The notes: a model not told the origin generated them from the letters alone. A stretch of DNA of 64,000 nt from Rhabditoides inermis (GCA_963966185.1 CAWZYM010000102.1:444501-508500), one strand, 5' to 3'. Shown: positions 37,812 through 48,820, numbered from the stretch's first letter. A program made the numbers and translations.

Positions 37812-39120
37812 ATTTTGCGTACGTGTGCGAATGTGCATATTCTATATATCAGTTTGTTATACCTTTTACATACATACCCATTTGTAGAATTTTGTAGAAA
37901 TATTGATTTATATATAGCTTTTTGTAGATGTTTATTCATAGAAATCAAGATTGTTACTGTTGATGTAAAGTAAGTTTTCCGAATCGATTCATTTTATATA
38001 TACGGTTTATATACATATTATACTGCATAATTTACAGGTTACAGATGTTCATTTATTGTTATTCTACTTAATTGTTAATATTAATAAAACATTGTTACAG
38101 ACATTGTCAAAACCGGTTGTGCGAGAGCTTCATTACATATCCTGCCAACAATTTCAATTGGGTGTAAGATGCATAGTTCAGAGTTCAGAGTTTTATCCGG
38201 AATCGTTATATCTGTACATGACATTGCAATCACAACAATATGAATGGAAGCATGCAGTAGGGCCAAGATCTTTGTAGGCTAACGCCGGGGGAATACAGTT
38301 TAGCAATCAAGGTTAGTGGTGAACGACGCACCGCACAGCGCCGACCGCACAGCGCGGGTAAAGAAAAAAATAAGATGCATAGTATCGATCACAATGTCAC
38401 TCATACTAGTAAACTGTCAGAACACACCTGCTTTCCCGACTCGTGAGTGTTCAGTGTCCGGAATGATGAAGGAAATGCACGTTCAGAATCGTGATGGAAA
38501 CGGCATAGCGTCGCAGCAAGAGCCGCTCGCTGGTGATTGTTAACGAGTTCGGGATATATGACAGTGAGAGAGTGAGAGGAGAGAAAGAGGGGCTGAAGTG
38601 GTGAAACATGTAATCGCAGGTGGTGAGTCTGTTTGCGTCTTGCCTAAATTGCTACACCGCCAACATGAATCACGCCGCCGTTATTGTGCTCAATCCTTTC
38701 GCCCAGTCCGCGCGCAATAGAGGCGAGCACGGATATGAGGATTAAAAAACGTAGTTGTATTTCTGCAACACGCAGGGTATGGATCTTTTCACTTCCCCAA
38801 CATCTCGTAAGATCATGAATCAGTATCTACTTCTAATGAGAACAACAACAAAACACTAACAATTCATGTAGCAAAAACTATGCATTATGCCACCGAATCA
38901 ATCACCCCAGCTGGAGGCTACATAGCACTCTCATCTGACGAGTGAAAGAAGCGGGGACACAAACACCCCAATCGCATCCATGTAATCTAATATTCCACTG
39001 CAACAATACAAATCGTGTCGCCTAAATCATAATCACCTCGATCAATTCGATTCTATGAATAAGTATTCAGATCAACCAGAAAAATGAGCACATTTCAAAC
39101 AAAGATAAACATAAACTCCC
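37812..39120. other. MULE right arm, non-coding part
   Basis: AT-rich after the transposase stop. AATAAA occurs at about 38090. No further gene seen until the NASP-like fragment. Confidence 0.5.
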
Positions 39121-39129
39121 AACAGTACT

Positions 39130-40010
39130 TTTCTCGGGAGCCTTGCCGAACTCGTCTAGCGTTAAGGAGCGGGCCATCGTAAAGTACGCCCGTGCCAGAA
39201 AACAGTCAGAAACCTCAATGTTCCTCTGCAGAGTCAGAGAAGCCTCCAGGTCGTCAATAGCCTGAACACAATTGCACAGTGTTTATAATATTAAAAATAA
39301 TACAAACGTTTTATAGAGAAACAACCAGTAACAAAATACAAATTACAAAAAAACCCACAAATGAGTTCGTCCGCCTCGAGAATGTTCTTCTTCATATTAT
39401 TCGAGACGTCATCGTCGACGAGAGCCATCTCCAGCAGCGTCTGGAACGCCTTCACGCCGCACTGACCGTACACCTCCACACTGAAACAAAAATAATTACA
39501 AATCAATAATGACGAAACATCGTTGTAGATGACGTCACGATCAATCTTAACTCATATTCTAAAATACAAACGTACAAACCCTTCTAATACAAACCCTTGT
39601 CAGCCTCCTCGGTGGTGATGGTGATGGTGGTGGCCTCTCTCTCCTTCGTCTGCTCGGTCTTCTCCTCCTCCTTAGTCTCAGCCGTCTCCTCCTCAGTCTC
39701 GGGGGTGACCTCGGTCGTCTCTCCCTCCTTGGCCTCCTTCTCCTCCGCCTTCTTGTCCTGCTCCTTGGCGTTCTTGTAAGCTCAAACGTCACGTTGTCGG
39801 CAATGTCGGCGCGCCCCACTTCTGAAAATATTCAATAAACCGATAATTAGTAATAATGAGCATAACTTGATACAAAAACTACCAATAACAAAATACCAAT
39901 TACCAAAAAAACCCACAAATAAGTCCGTCCGCCTCGAGACGTCATCGTCGACGAGAGCCGTCTCCGGTGCACTCTCCGAGTTTGTCGGCGGCCTCGTCGA
40001 AATTGAGATG
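39130..40010 (-). pseudogene. Captured NASP-like (histone chaperone) fragment
   Basis: Minus-strand blocks in order are NFDEAADKLGEC, VYGQCGVKAFQTLLEMALVD, an acidic Glu/Lys/Thr stretch (TPETEEETAETKEEEKTE) and AIDDLEASLTLQRNIEVSD then ARAYFTMARSL. NASP/SHNi-TPR proteins have the same order: a TPR half, an acidic insertion, then more TPRs. The segment around 39380-39450 is partly repeated at 39920-39970 with deletions, and stops interrupt it, so it is decayed. The family call rests on short blocks and could be wrong. Confidence 0.45.
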
Positions 40011-40263
40011 TAGTCGCGCCTTCCGACCGAGAACAGATGCTTGATAAAAATAAAATCTAATTTAAAATCTAGGATAAGATTTTCATCCGTTTATTGAGAA
40101 AATCATGACATATTATTATTATTATTATTATTATACACTATAATGATGAACTTCACAATGAATTATTCGGTGAAATTAATATTCAATTCATCAATATCGC
40201 GAAACAACAACATCAACATAACTTAAAATCAATCAAAATGTCCTAACGAATCCAAAAAAAAAC

Positions 40264-40496
40264 ATGTTTGCGCAGGGTCTTTACAAATGTTTTCATGTGT
40301 CGCGCTCTATTGATAAATTATCATTGGGTCAGATAGGGTGTGCGCAGAATGTCCGCCCATTTGGCCAGTTCGCGCATGTGCGCAGATTGTCCGTGCGCAG
40401 ATTGTCCGCAAAATGGAGACTCGCGCGAGCGAGTGACAAGATTAGCCGGTGCGCAGAGTGTCCGCAAACTCAGAGTGTCCGGTAGGGATGTTTATC
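40264..40496. repeat. Right terminal inverted repeat, subterminal repeats and TSD of the MULE
   Basis: The terminal 42 bp is 40446-40487 and the target-site copy is 40488-40496. Upstream, gtgcgcaga(a/t)tgtccg occurs at about 40340, 40378 and 40392 in the same orientation as the terminal copy. Confidence 0.93.
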
Positions 40497-40549
40497 AGGC
40501 ATAAAATCGGTGTACAAATAAGTGGGATGTAAGTTGTCTGTTTCATCTT

Positions 40550-41236
40550 CTAGTCGTGCTCGTCTTGCTCTCCCGCCTTTTCGAGAGCATCGATCTTCTT
40601 GCGGAGCTTGTCGTTCTCGTCGGTCGCTTGCTTGAGCCGCTCCTCCAGCTCGCGCACCTTGCTCTCCATCATGCTCATCTGCTCGTCCTTGCGCATCCCC
40701 TCCGCCTGCAGGTCCTCGATCAGACGATCGCGCCTCTCGATCGCCGCCCTTCCAATCCCCGTTGCCTCCGGCGAACGCGCCTCGAGGCGCGCAGCGACGT
40801 GCCCGAGCAGGCGCGTCGCCGAGCCCTTGCCCATCCTCTTGAGCAGTGGCGCGGCTGGCTGAAATGGAGCGGTGGTGGTGGTGAGCGGCACTCCCCGCAC
40901 TCACAAGAGCAGTTGCAGCGTGGGCGGGCCCGACGTGCCTGAGAGCGCACAGGGCGCACACAGCCGTCGAGCAGCACATGCTCGCGACAGGGGCACCTCC
41001 TAGCACACAGGCACACGCCAGAGTCGAGAACCGAATCGGCTGCAAACACCGCTTCAGTACCCGTCACACTACGGTACTCTACAGTATCCCTACAGTAACC
41101 CTAGTACCTGCGACGGTCCACAGTCGTCGTCGTGCGACACCGCGCACGATTTGCAGCAGCGGCGGTTGCACGCCGAGCACTCGTGGGTCGCCAGAGAGCC
41201 GCTGTCGCATCGGCACTCGGGGATGGTGAGGTTCAT
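40550..41236 (-). CDS. B-box zinc finger / coiled-coil protein, 190 aa
   Basis: Exons 41236-41108, 41039-40905 and 40858-40550 join in phase 0 and end at TAG. Exon 1 encodes a Cys-rich module (ECRCDSGSLATHECSACNRR, CCKSC, HDDDC). Exon 2 encodes a second one (CCSTAVCALCALRHVGPAH), whose spacing resembles a B-box. Exon 3 is a long amphipathic coiled coil (MMESKVRELEERLKQATDEN, DKLRKKIDALEKAGEQ). TRIM-type proteins pair B-boxes with coiled coils for oligomerisation, but there is no RING or C-terminal domain here. The MULE target site is only 54 bp past its stop codon, so the insertion lies in its 3' UTR region. Confidence 0.62.
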
Positions 41237-41654
41237 GTTGGTGGTCACGTCACTCACTGCAACAATAGGAAAGGTGAGAGAAGATGAGACGAGAGGGGGG
41301 AGTCAGAAGGGGGAGAGGGGGAGGGGATGAAGGCAAAAGGATCAGCGGTGGAGACAGGGGTCGTGAGGCAGATCAACCCACTGTTAGTAAAAGTCAGTGG
41401 AATTATCAATATGAGAATGCCGGTCCAGCCGCTGCGCCGTTCTTTTATGCCTCCCCCGCAACCGAGGGTGATTTCTGGCCAGAGTGTTATGTATGCAAAT
41501 GAGTGTTACAGCAGCGGGGGCACGTGCGCATGCGGGCACGTGTGTCTGGTCCGAGGCGGAGAGTATCCGCCATCATTCCTCTCCTGTCAGTCGCGGCGAG
41601 TGGTTGCTTGCCCCACAGCTCGTGTTGCTCCTTCCCCCTTGCCATGGTGCAACG

Positions 41655-41825
41655 CAAAAATCTCTCTCTCTCCCTCACTCTCCCTCACTCTCCCCTCTCT
41701 CCTCTCCCTTCTCTCTCCCTTCTCTCTCTTCTCTCTCTTCTCTCTCTTCTCTCTCTTCTCTCTCTTCTCTATCTCTTTTCTCTCTCCTTTCTCTCCCCTC
41801 TCTCCCCTCACTCTCTCTCTCCTTT
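41655..41825. repeat. CT-rich tract with TCTTCTCTC units
   Basis: About 170 bp of CT-rich sequence with a repeated ttctctctc unit. Confidence 0.95.
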
Positions 41826-41842
41826 TAGTCGACGTAAGGAAT

Positions 41843-42455
41843 GACGAGGGAGAGTGGTCAGTTGATGCGGCGGCAGCGGTGTATTCCTGCTTCAAGTACT
41901 CCTCTCCGTGCAAGCTCCCTACCGGAGCCGGCGCCGCCTTCTCTCCTGGACCCGCCCCTACTCCCTGGACCCCCTGCCCTGCATGGAGGAGAGGTGGGGT
42001 CGAGGAGGGATACTGTAGCTACCGTAGTAGGAGCGATCGGGGAGTGGTGGCGCATGGGAGGTGGCTCTCGTATCAGTGAGGGCCAATTCATGCATTGCGC
42101 AGAAAATTGCCTCCCCACTCATCGCTGATCCGCTCACGTTAGCGCTAGCGGCACCCTAACTTCCGTATAAAAGTACCGTATTCGTGTATTCCGTCGCGTG
42201 TCTAGCCAGAGGTTGGCTGCCCCATTCGCCCTTCTCTCGCGCCCGCTGCTATATTGATCAACTCCTTGGTCAATCCTGCAGCCGCACGCCAACTTGAGTG
42301 GGAAGGCAATTTTCTGCGCAATGCATAAATTGGGAGAATCAGCTTGCACAGTGTGTGCGGCCGGCAAACGACGGCAATGGCGAGTGGGCGGGGCCAGAGG
42401 TGAGGTAAGGAATGACGATGGAAGGGCGGTCAGTCGATGCGGCGGCGGCGGTGCT
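41843..42455. repeat. Short duplicated segment flanking a MITE
   Basis: ggaatgacgagggagagtgg (41843) and ggaatgacgatggaagggcg (42412) begin about 45 bp of matched sequence running into gatgcggcggc-gcggtg. Confidence 0.7.
42083..42333. mobile_element. TIR MITE, ~250 bp
   Basis: ccaattcatgcattgcgcag...aaaattgcctccccactc at the left is mirrored by gagtgggaaggcaattt...tctgcgcaatgcataaattgg at the right, about 40 bp with a few mismatches. The interior includes a TATAAAAG at about 42168, which looks like a core promoter TATA box, but no gene start follows convincingly. Confidence 0.8.
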
Positions 42456-42625
42456 GGGAGGTCGGGTGCAGGTACGGAGTGACCCCTCCTCAGGTGCTGC
42501 TTCTGGAGCTGCCGTCGTCGTCTCTGGAGCCATCGCCCCTGCCGCCGTCGTCGCTGGAGCAGCTGTCGGAACCGAGCTGGTGCTGCTGTCGCGCTGTCGG
42601 AGCCGCCGCTCTGAGCAGCGAGGTG

Positions 42626-42667
<42 letters not shown>

Positions 42668-42810
42668 TCTGATTGACCATTGATTAAATATCGATTGATA
42701 ATGACGTCACTGTTCCAGACGATCAGCTCCCCGCATCTGCCGCTCTGCCAGGACGCCACCGACCCCGCCTGGCAGTTGGGGACCAGAAAGGAGGAGATGC
42801 GGGTTAGGGT
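42417..42810 (+). CDS. Weak candidate gene
   Basis: Exon-like blocks at 42417-42471 (from ATG), 42494-42620 and 42719-42800 have usable splice sites. The translation is Ala/Ser/Leu-rich in more than one frame and ends open. No family. It may be an artefact of GC-rich repeated codons. Confidence 0.18.
42630..42664. repeat. (CT)n microsatellite
   Basis: Pure CT run. Confidence 0.95.
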
Positions 42811-43185
42811 TACTGTAGATTACAGTAGTTTGGAACCGACAGTAGATTTGATCGATTTCGTGGTGGGAGTGATTGGGAGACGGCTCTCTTCTCTTTCCCC
42901 TGAATCGTTCTATTTTTACGCACTCCCCCCTCTCATTGATAGAATATCGATTAATAGGCACAGTAATCCTAAACTTAGTAATTGAGTCCCAAATCATTTC
43001 AGCCTCTCACGCTTTCCTGTCCCTGTCCTGTTCGCTTTCCCTGCCTGTCTTCATAGAACGACGCTCTCAGGCAAGTTAATCTCTGTCTTTCTCTCTAATC
43101 TCTGTATCTGAAACCTAAATAATCCGATCATTTATGTGACAAGTCGGGGCGCGGTCTTCTCTGGCACCTCTCTCGTGGAAGTCTG

Positions 43186-43443
43186 AAGCTCCCTTCCTCC
43201 TTCCCTCTTTACTCCCTCTCTCCTTCCTTCCCTCTTTCCCTCCTTCCCTCCCTCCCTCTTTCCCTACCTCTCTCCCTCCTTCCATCACCTCTCCCCCTCT
43301 CTCCTTCCCTCCCTCCCTCCCTCCATCCCTCCCTCCCTCCTTCCTTCATTCCCTCCCTCCCTCCCTCCCTCCCTCCCTCCCTCCCTCCCTCCCTCCCTCC
43401 CTCCCTCCCTCCCTCCCTCCCTCCCTCCCTCCCTCCCTCCCTT
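43186..43443. repeat. (CCCT)n microsatellite
   Basis: About 255 bp of ccct/ccttc repeats. The last 100 bp (43342-43442) is a pure (CCCT)n run. The complementary strand (AGGG)n is G-tract-rich and could form quadruplexes. Confidence 0.97.
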
Positions 43444-43617
43444 CCTGCGTTATGTTGCTACATTCGTTGCTCTTTATTTTTTCTTTGCCAATAAATTGGT
43501 TTGTACCTTGTTGTTTCGGAGTGGTTTGAGGTATGGTAGTATTGGTATTGTCAGTGGTTTGATGTATAGTTGGTTTGTGGAATGGTGGAGTTAAAAAACG
43601 CTGGATTTCCTCATCTC

Positions 43618-43619
<2 letters not shown>

Positions 43620-43660
<41 letters not shown>
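43620..43660. repeat. (CT)n microsatellite
   Basis: Pure CT run. Confidence 0.95.
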
Positions 43661-43662
<2 letters not shown>

Positions 43663-44195
43663 TGGCTCTTCCTGACTGTGTGAACATTGGTCGATTATCG
43701 ATTGAAATGTGATGACGTGCACATTCCCAGGTTTAGCAGTTCACACTCGGAACATTTTTAATTGTCCCTAGTTGTTTTATGGTTGTTTGAAAAATGGAGA
43801 CAATTGAATTGGACTGAGATGTTGGAATAGTTGGGAGGTAAATTGATTGAATCGTGAAAAGTACCATGGGTTACTGTACTTTCAAATAGCTATACTGTAT
43901 ATTGAATACGAGTCCCTCTTACTGTTTTCTGCTAAATTTCGATACGTTTCACGCATAGAATAACTTGCACACTTACCCACCCTTTGGTTCTTAGTTCGGT
44001 TCCTGTTACTCAAACCACTATTCCATTTCCTACCGTACACGTAATTTGGAGTACGGTATTATGAAAACACGGAGAAGCAGTTTACAAACCGTGATCCGTC
44101 ATGTTGGAGCGTCAAACACGTTCAAACAGCACTCATTTATGTCCTTTGAACATTGGTACCGCACACTCGGTTACTGTATTTTGAATTTCGGGTAC

Positions 44196-44246
<51 letters not shown>

Positions 44247-44880
44247 TACCGTCCCTTTCACCCGCGCTTGTTCAGTTTAGATGGATACGTTTCACCTATT
44301 GATTGTATCACAGACTCAAATGTTGTTGGCAAATGGTACTGAAAACACTACCGCACCGTACTTCTAATTAGGTATACAGTACTTTGACTGCCGTCAGAAA
44401 ACAAATACGAAATAGATTTGAAAAGGATAAAACATGGAAGCGAATGACGCTCGCTTCTGTTCTTCTGTCACCCGCCCTCTGGTAGCGGTTATCAGTAACA
44501 TTGGGGGAGTATTTACCGCTACTGGTAACTGCGATAAGCCAGTCTTGAGCTGGGCTCGCCTTCCATCTGCGAGCTCAGCTCCCCCTCTCTTCGGGGAAGT
44601 CGCACTTTGCAGTCCTATTGGAAGTCGCACTTTGCAGTGTGATATCAAGAATATGACATCACGTTGTGTTTTCAAAGCACAAGAAAATCACTGCGCCTAT
44701 TTCGAACTCGAGGCGCGATCGTGAGACATACTCACTATCCACTACACCACAACACTCATACCGGAAAGATCAAATGAAGAGTGGATAGGAGCGGTGAGAT
44801 GATTGCCGAAATTCACATTGCACTCTTGAGGCCAGACCGCGATCGTCGAGACGTTACGGAATTAGGCGATTGCATATTAG
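43661..44880. other. No gene recognised; GA run at 44198-44243
   Basis: A (GA)n run lies at 44198-44243. Short open frames lack splice context. Confidence 0.5.
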
Positions 44881-44884
44881 GAGC

Positions 44885-44945
44885 CCTCATAGCTCAGATG
44901 TTAGCGTGTCCGGCTGACAATCTCATGACCGTTGGATCGATTCCG
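44885..44945 (+). mobile_element. tRNA-like SINE head
   Basis: catagctcagatgttagcg (A box-like) and ttggatcgattccgc (B box-like) are spaced as in a tRNA, but there is no foldable anticodon arm or acceptor stem. It directly precedes the 64 bp tandem array. Confidence 0.5.
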
Positions 44946-44948
44946 CAG

Positions 44949-45850
44949 ACAGAAGAGAGCATAGTACTGTGTCTAGAAAGTAGTGGTCACCGTAGCAGAG
45001 ACGTGAGAGTAGACAGAAGAGAGCATAGTACTGTGTCTAGAAAGTAGTGGTCACCGTAGCAGAGACGTGAGAGTAGACAGAAGAGAGCATAGTACTGTGT
45101 CTAGAAAGTAGTGGTCACCGTAGCAGAGACGTGAGAGTAGACAGAAGAGAGCATAGTACTGTGTCTAGAAAGTAGTGGTCACCGTAGCAGAGACGTGAGA
45201 GTAGACAGAAAAGAGCATAGTACTGTGTCTAGAAAGTAGTGGTCACCGTAGCAGAGACGTGAGAGTAGACAGAAGAGAGCATAGTACTGTGTCTAGAAAG
45301 TAGTGGTCACCGTAGCAGAGACGTGAGAGTAGACAGAAGAGAGCATAGTACTGTGTCTAGAAAGTAGTGGTCACCGTAGCAGAGACGTGAGAGTAGACAG
45401 AAAAGAGCATAGTACTGTGTCTAGAAAGTAGTGGTCACCGTAGCAGAGACGTGAGAGTAGACAGAAGAGAGCATAGTACTGTGTCTAGAAAGTAGTGGTC
45501 ACCGTAGCAGAGACGTGAGAGTAGACAGAAGAGAGCATAGTACTGTGTCTAGAAAGTAGTGGTCACCGTAGCAGAGACGTGAGAGTAGACAGAAAAGAGC
45601 ATAGTACTGTGTCTAGAAAGTAGTGGTCACCGTAGCAGAGACGTGAGAGTAGACAGAAGAGAGCATAGTACTGTGTCTAGAAAGTAGTGGTCACCGTAGC
45701 AGAGACGTGAGAGTAGACAGAAGAGAGCATAGTACTGTGTCTAGAAAGTAGTGGTCACCGTAGCAGAGACGTGAGAGTAGACAGAAGAGAGCATAGTACT
45801 GTCTCTAGCAAGTCGTTGTCAACGTAGCAGAGACGTGAGAGTAGACAGAA
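44949..45850. repeat. 64 bp tandem array, ~14 copies
   Basis: Units begin acagaagagagcatagtact with an exact 64 bp period from 44949. Most are identical apart from aga/aaa at one site (variants near 45209, 45401 and 45593). The last unit and a half (from ~45780) is degenerate. Confidence 0.97.
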
Positions 45851-46954
45851 GAAAACCATAGAACTGTCTTTAGAAAGTTGCTATGACACAATGGAAACGT
45901 CATCGTAGACAGAACATTTTTCTTTTCTTGTGATAAGAGAGTATTATAAAGTGTACACAGCAAGTGCGTATCTAAACTCTTTTCTAATCTTCTATAACTA
46001 GTTCTATAACTAGCCGGAGCGCTAGTTATATCACATAAAAATGTGACTGTGGAGCGGGCTCACCTCGCAATTCACAATGATGCGAGCATAAGAAACTATT
46101 TCAGGAGAGTTGAAGAAGCAGTTGGCTAAAAGATTATGAAGCAAAGGATAATATTTTTTGTAACTGCTTTCTTATACATATTTATGAGAAAGAGACGAGG
46201 AAAGTAAACGCGTCGCGTTGTGCCGAGATGACTGTGCTAGGGGCGCAATGACCGATCATGATTCGGTCAAAACAATGCTTCCACATAATCTTCTAAAATG
46301 GAAAAAAACACTTGTTGTTGCATGTACACAAGTGTTTGAGTCTATTTTGAGCAACTTGTGAGCGAGAATACGTGAAAATGATAGCAAAGCATGCTGAACG
46401 CATTGCAGTGTATGTGATTTTCCAGCACTCGCAATCTGGTATGTTTATGTTCGCATACCTTCAAAAAACAAACGAACAGTCTTAGTCAGTGGGCAAAATG
46501 TTTAGAACGGTCGTATGCCATGTCGTAACACAGATCGTGGCGGCGTTACGAATCTGCTGTCAAAGAGAGAGGGTATGCCAGCGGCGGCATCGCGAGTCGA
46601 CTCGACTCGCACTCTCCACTACCCGCTTTCTTGGCCAGATCGCACCGGCTGAACACAATCTGGCACCAAATAGGCGGATTTCAAAAATTCAAATTGATCA
46701 TATCTCTAACGTGTTTCTACGGGGTGTTCTCCTCTCATGTCAGGTGATAACAATTGACTATAACATTTATCTGCATAGATAGGTACAGGATAAAAGGTTA
46801 CGCCACACACACGCGTTAGTCCGCCACACGCGTCCGCCACACCTATCACCTATGACACTCCTTCTCTCGCCCTCCGGGCTCGCCTCTCTTGCTCGGTCTC
46901 TGACCCCGCCTCCTGCGCACTCACTCGCGCATTACACATCAGCTACACATATAC
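45851..46954. other. No gene recognised
   Basis: AT-rich. Contains a possible Helitron 3' end at about 46000-46025 (see findings). Near 46960-46997 the words tctccgtccaatcaaaaga occur twice in tandem. Confidence 0.45.
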
Positions 46955-48195
46955 ATGACATCTCCGTCCAATCAAAAGATCTCCGTCCAATCAAAAGAAT
47001 GTGCGTCGGTCCTCGTTGCCGAGTCCAAGGTCGGAGATCGAAAGACCCCCACTCACTTCCTGGAGGTTTCCGACACTGTCTGGATGGCCCAGGTCCTCTC
47101 CTGCGGATACCCTTACAACAACTCCACTTCCTTCGTCCTCACCTCCCGCGTTCTCTACGATGCCGCCAACCACTGTGCCAGTCAGAAAATTGCCGTCTCT
47201 CGCCGGCAACGTTGCCCTCGAGTACATCTGGGATCTACCCGACCGTATCCGCGTTGAGAAGGACGCCATGCAACAGTTCATCGTTGAGAACCAGCATCTG
47301 CTGGCGCGCAACGTTCGGAGGAGGAGGAGGGGGAACAAGTGGTCCAGCATCCTGTCCATCGACCCCAAGTTCCGACTTCTTCCGGGAGCAGATCCCGTGG
47401 ACATCGTCCGGATCGAGACGCCAGACGTTCTCCTCATCGCCTACCCTGACCATCTCACAAAGTAAGCTATTTCTTGTTTGTCTCTATTAACATCTCCTTA
47501 CAGCATGTTCACTCTCGGACTGGACGCTCTGATGACCGGCGGCATCTACAAGTGCGGGGTGAAAGATCACAAGCGGAATGGCCAATTATACAGTGTGCAT
47601 GGAGTACGCGTGAGTATTAATGTAATTACAGTATACCTAATTACACCATCCATTTTGGCCTAACCACATCACTTTCAGGGCGAGCGGTCTGTTCCCCTGG
47701 TGTAGGCGTGTCTGAAAAAGGCGACGATTGCGAGCTATGAGGAGGTGTGGCAGTTTGTGTTCGACCACGCTGCTGGTATGGGTTCGATTCACACGGATGA
47801 CCTGGCCGACTGCAAGTTCCTTATCGATTTCGAGTCTGCGCAAGCTAGTGCCATCAAGGCTGTATTCGGAAATGCGCAGGTACGTTAGTTAATTGTTGGT
47901 TAAACAGGGTTGTTTTAAAACACTGGCTTTAGATCCTGGGATGAGTGCTCCATTTTGCACAGGCGATCAACCGACAAGCCGTTCACTACCTCGGAAAGGT
48001 CAGTACTTAGGGGCACTACAATTATACGCGACTGTTTAGGAGGACGTGGACTCGGATCCAGTGATCAGCCAGTGGGTAAGACGAGTCGCGCAGCTGTGTT
48101 CTCTACTCGACAGCAGGTCATTCAGCACGGCGTCTTCAAGGTGCCCCTGGCCACGGTCAGTCGACTGCGCGGAGATGCCAAGAACTTAGGAGAGA
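46955..48195 (+). pseudogene. Second MULE-family transposase, dead copy A
   Basis: Blocks in order: FVLTSRVLYDAANH; after a frameshift near 47185, ALEYIWDLPDRIRVEKD; LDALMTGGIYKCGVKD then NGQLYSVHG; after an intron, ERSVPLV-stop-ACLKKATIASYEE; IHTDDLADCKFLIDFESAQA; LHFAQAINRQAVHYLGK. These follow the MULE DDE order (DGTF, QLYxxH, VPLVYALL, DFExA, GCxFH). It is inactive: first-Asp motif reads TGG instead of TDG, a TAG at 47703-47705 replaces Tyr, and TGA replaces the Cys of GCxFH near 47942. The C-terminal part is missing after 48187, replaced by an unrelated block. Confidence 0.78.
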
Positions 48196-48204
48196 TAGTG
48201 AGAG

Positions 48205-48535
48205 TTATACGTGGCAGACCCGAAACACACAATGACACAACGCGTAATACGGCAAAACAGAGTATATTTATCGTAGGAAGAGTGCATGATTGCGAAAACC
48301 AGAAGGAGTTGACGCTGGAGGATTCGGTGGGAGCATATATACGGTCGATAGGTGGCGTGATGGGCGAGGGAAGGGCGCCGAGGAGATCGCCGGGCCTGGA
48401 ATGACAACACATTAGGGCCCGTTTCCAAAAGGAGAGATAGTGAGGGGTGAGAGATGAGGAGTGATATTGAAAGTGGTGTGGGAAGTGGTCTAATTGAGTG
48501 AGTGTTGATTGGTTGATCGATAGGTGGCGTGATGA
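48205..48535. repeat. Repeated 330 bp block, copy 1
   Basis: Starts ttatacgtggcagacccgaa and ends gataggtggcgtgatgactg. Near-identical copies lie at about 55648-55980 and 60238-60550. No coding signature recognised. Confidence 0.85.
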
Positions 48536-48537
48536 CT

Positions 48538-48820
48538 GTCAATAAACTGTTAACAAACTGTCAACAAACTGTCAACAAACTGTCAACCAACTGTCAACAA
48601 ACTGTTGACAAACTGTCAACAAACTGTCAACAAACTGTCAACAAACTGTCAACAAACTGTCAACAAACTGTTAACAAACTGTTAACAAACTGTCAACAAA
48701 CTGTCAACAAACTGTTAACAAACTGTTAACAAACTGTCAACAAACTGTTAACAAACTGTCTTGGTTATAAACTGTTAACAAACTGTCAACAAACTTTTAA
48801 CAAACTTTTAACAAACTGTG
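48538..48820. repeat. 11 bp minisatellite, array 1
   Basis: Tandem aacaaactgtc / aacaaactgtt units (11 bp) with occasional aactttt and ataaactg variants, ending directly at a retrotransposon fragment. Confidence 0.97.

Larger units (their letters stand above)
31318..40487 (+). mobile_element. Autonomous-looking FLYWCH-MULE transposon, 9170 bp
   Basis: It is bounded by perfect 42 bp inverted repeats and a 9 bp target-site duplication. It contains an open 24-exon transposase gene (33207-37811), two exon relics of an RFC small-subunit gene, an exon group of unknown source, and a decayed NASP-like fragment on the other strand. Subterminal copies of the TIR word (tgcgcag-a/t-gtgtccgc variants) cluster at both ends (31318-31450, 40335-40487), as expected for transposase binding sites. 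It sits between the F-box gene and the B-box gene without breaking either coding region. Confidence 0.9.

Noticed and set aside
36954..37838. Long open frames in several frames on both strands (Arg/Leu, Pro/Gln or Gly/Cys repeats)
   Set aside because: All are by-products of the 75 bp repeat lacking stops in any frame; only the frame continuous with the transposase exons is supported.
41327..42079. 250-codon plus-strand frame
   Set aside because: Most of it is the CT tract read as Leu/Ser repeats; there is no start context or family.
42160..42180. TATA-box promoter of a new gene
   Set aside because: TATAAAAG lies inside a MITE and no supported coding exon follows within a reasonable distance.
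44885..44945. tRNA gene
   Set aside because: A and B box-like words exist but no closed acceptor or anticodon stem can be drawn.
44949..45850. CRISPR-like array
   Set aside because: Units are contiguous 64 bp repeats with no spacers, in eukaryotic DNA.
48529..48729. NKLSTNCQQTV repeat frame
   Set aside because: Three 11 bp units make an open 33 bp period by chance; this is a minisatellite, not a protein.
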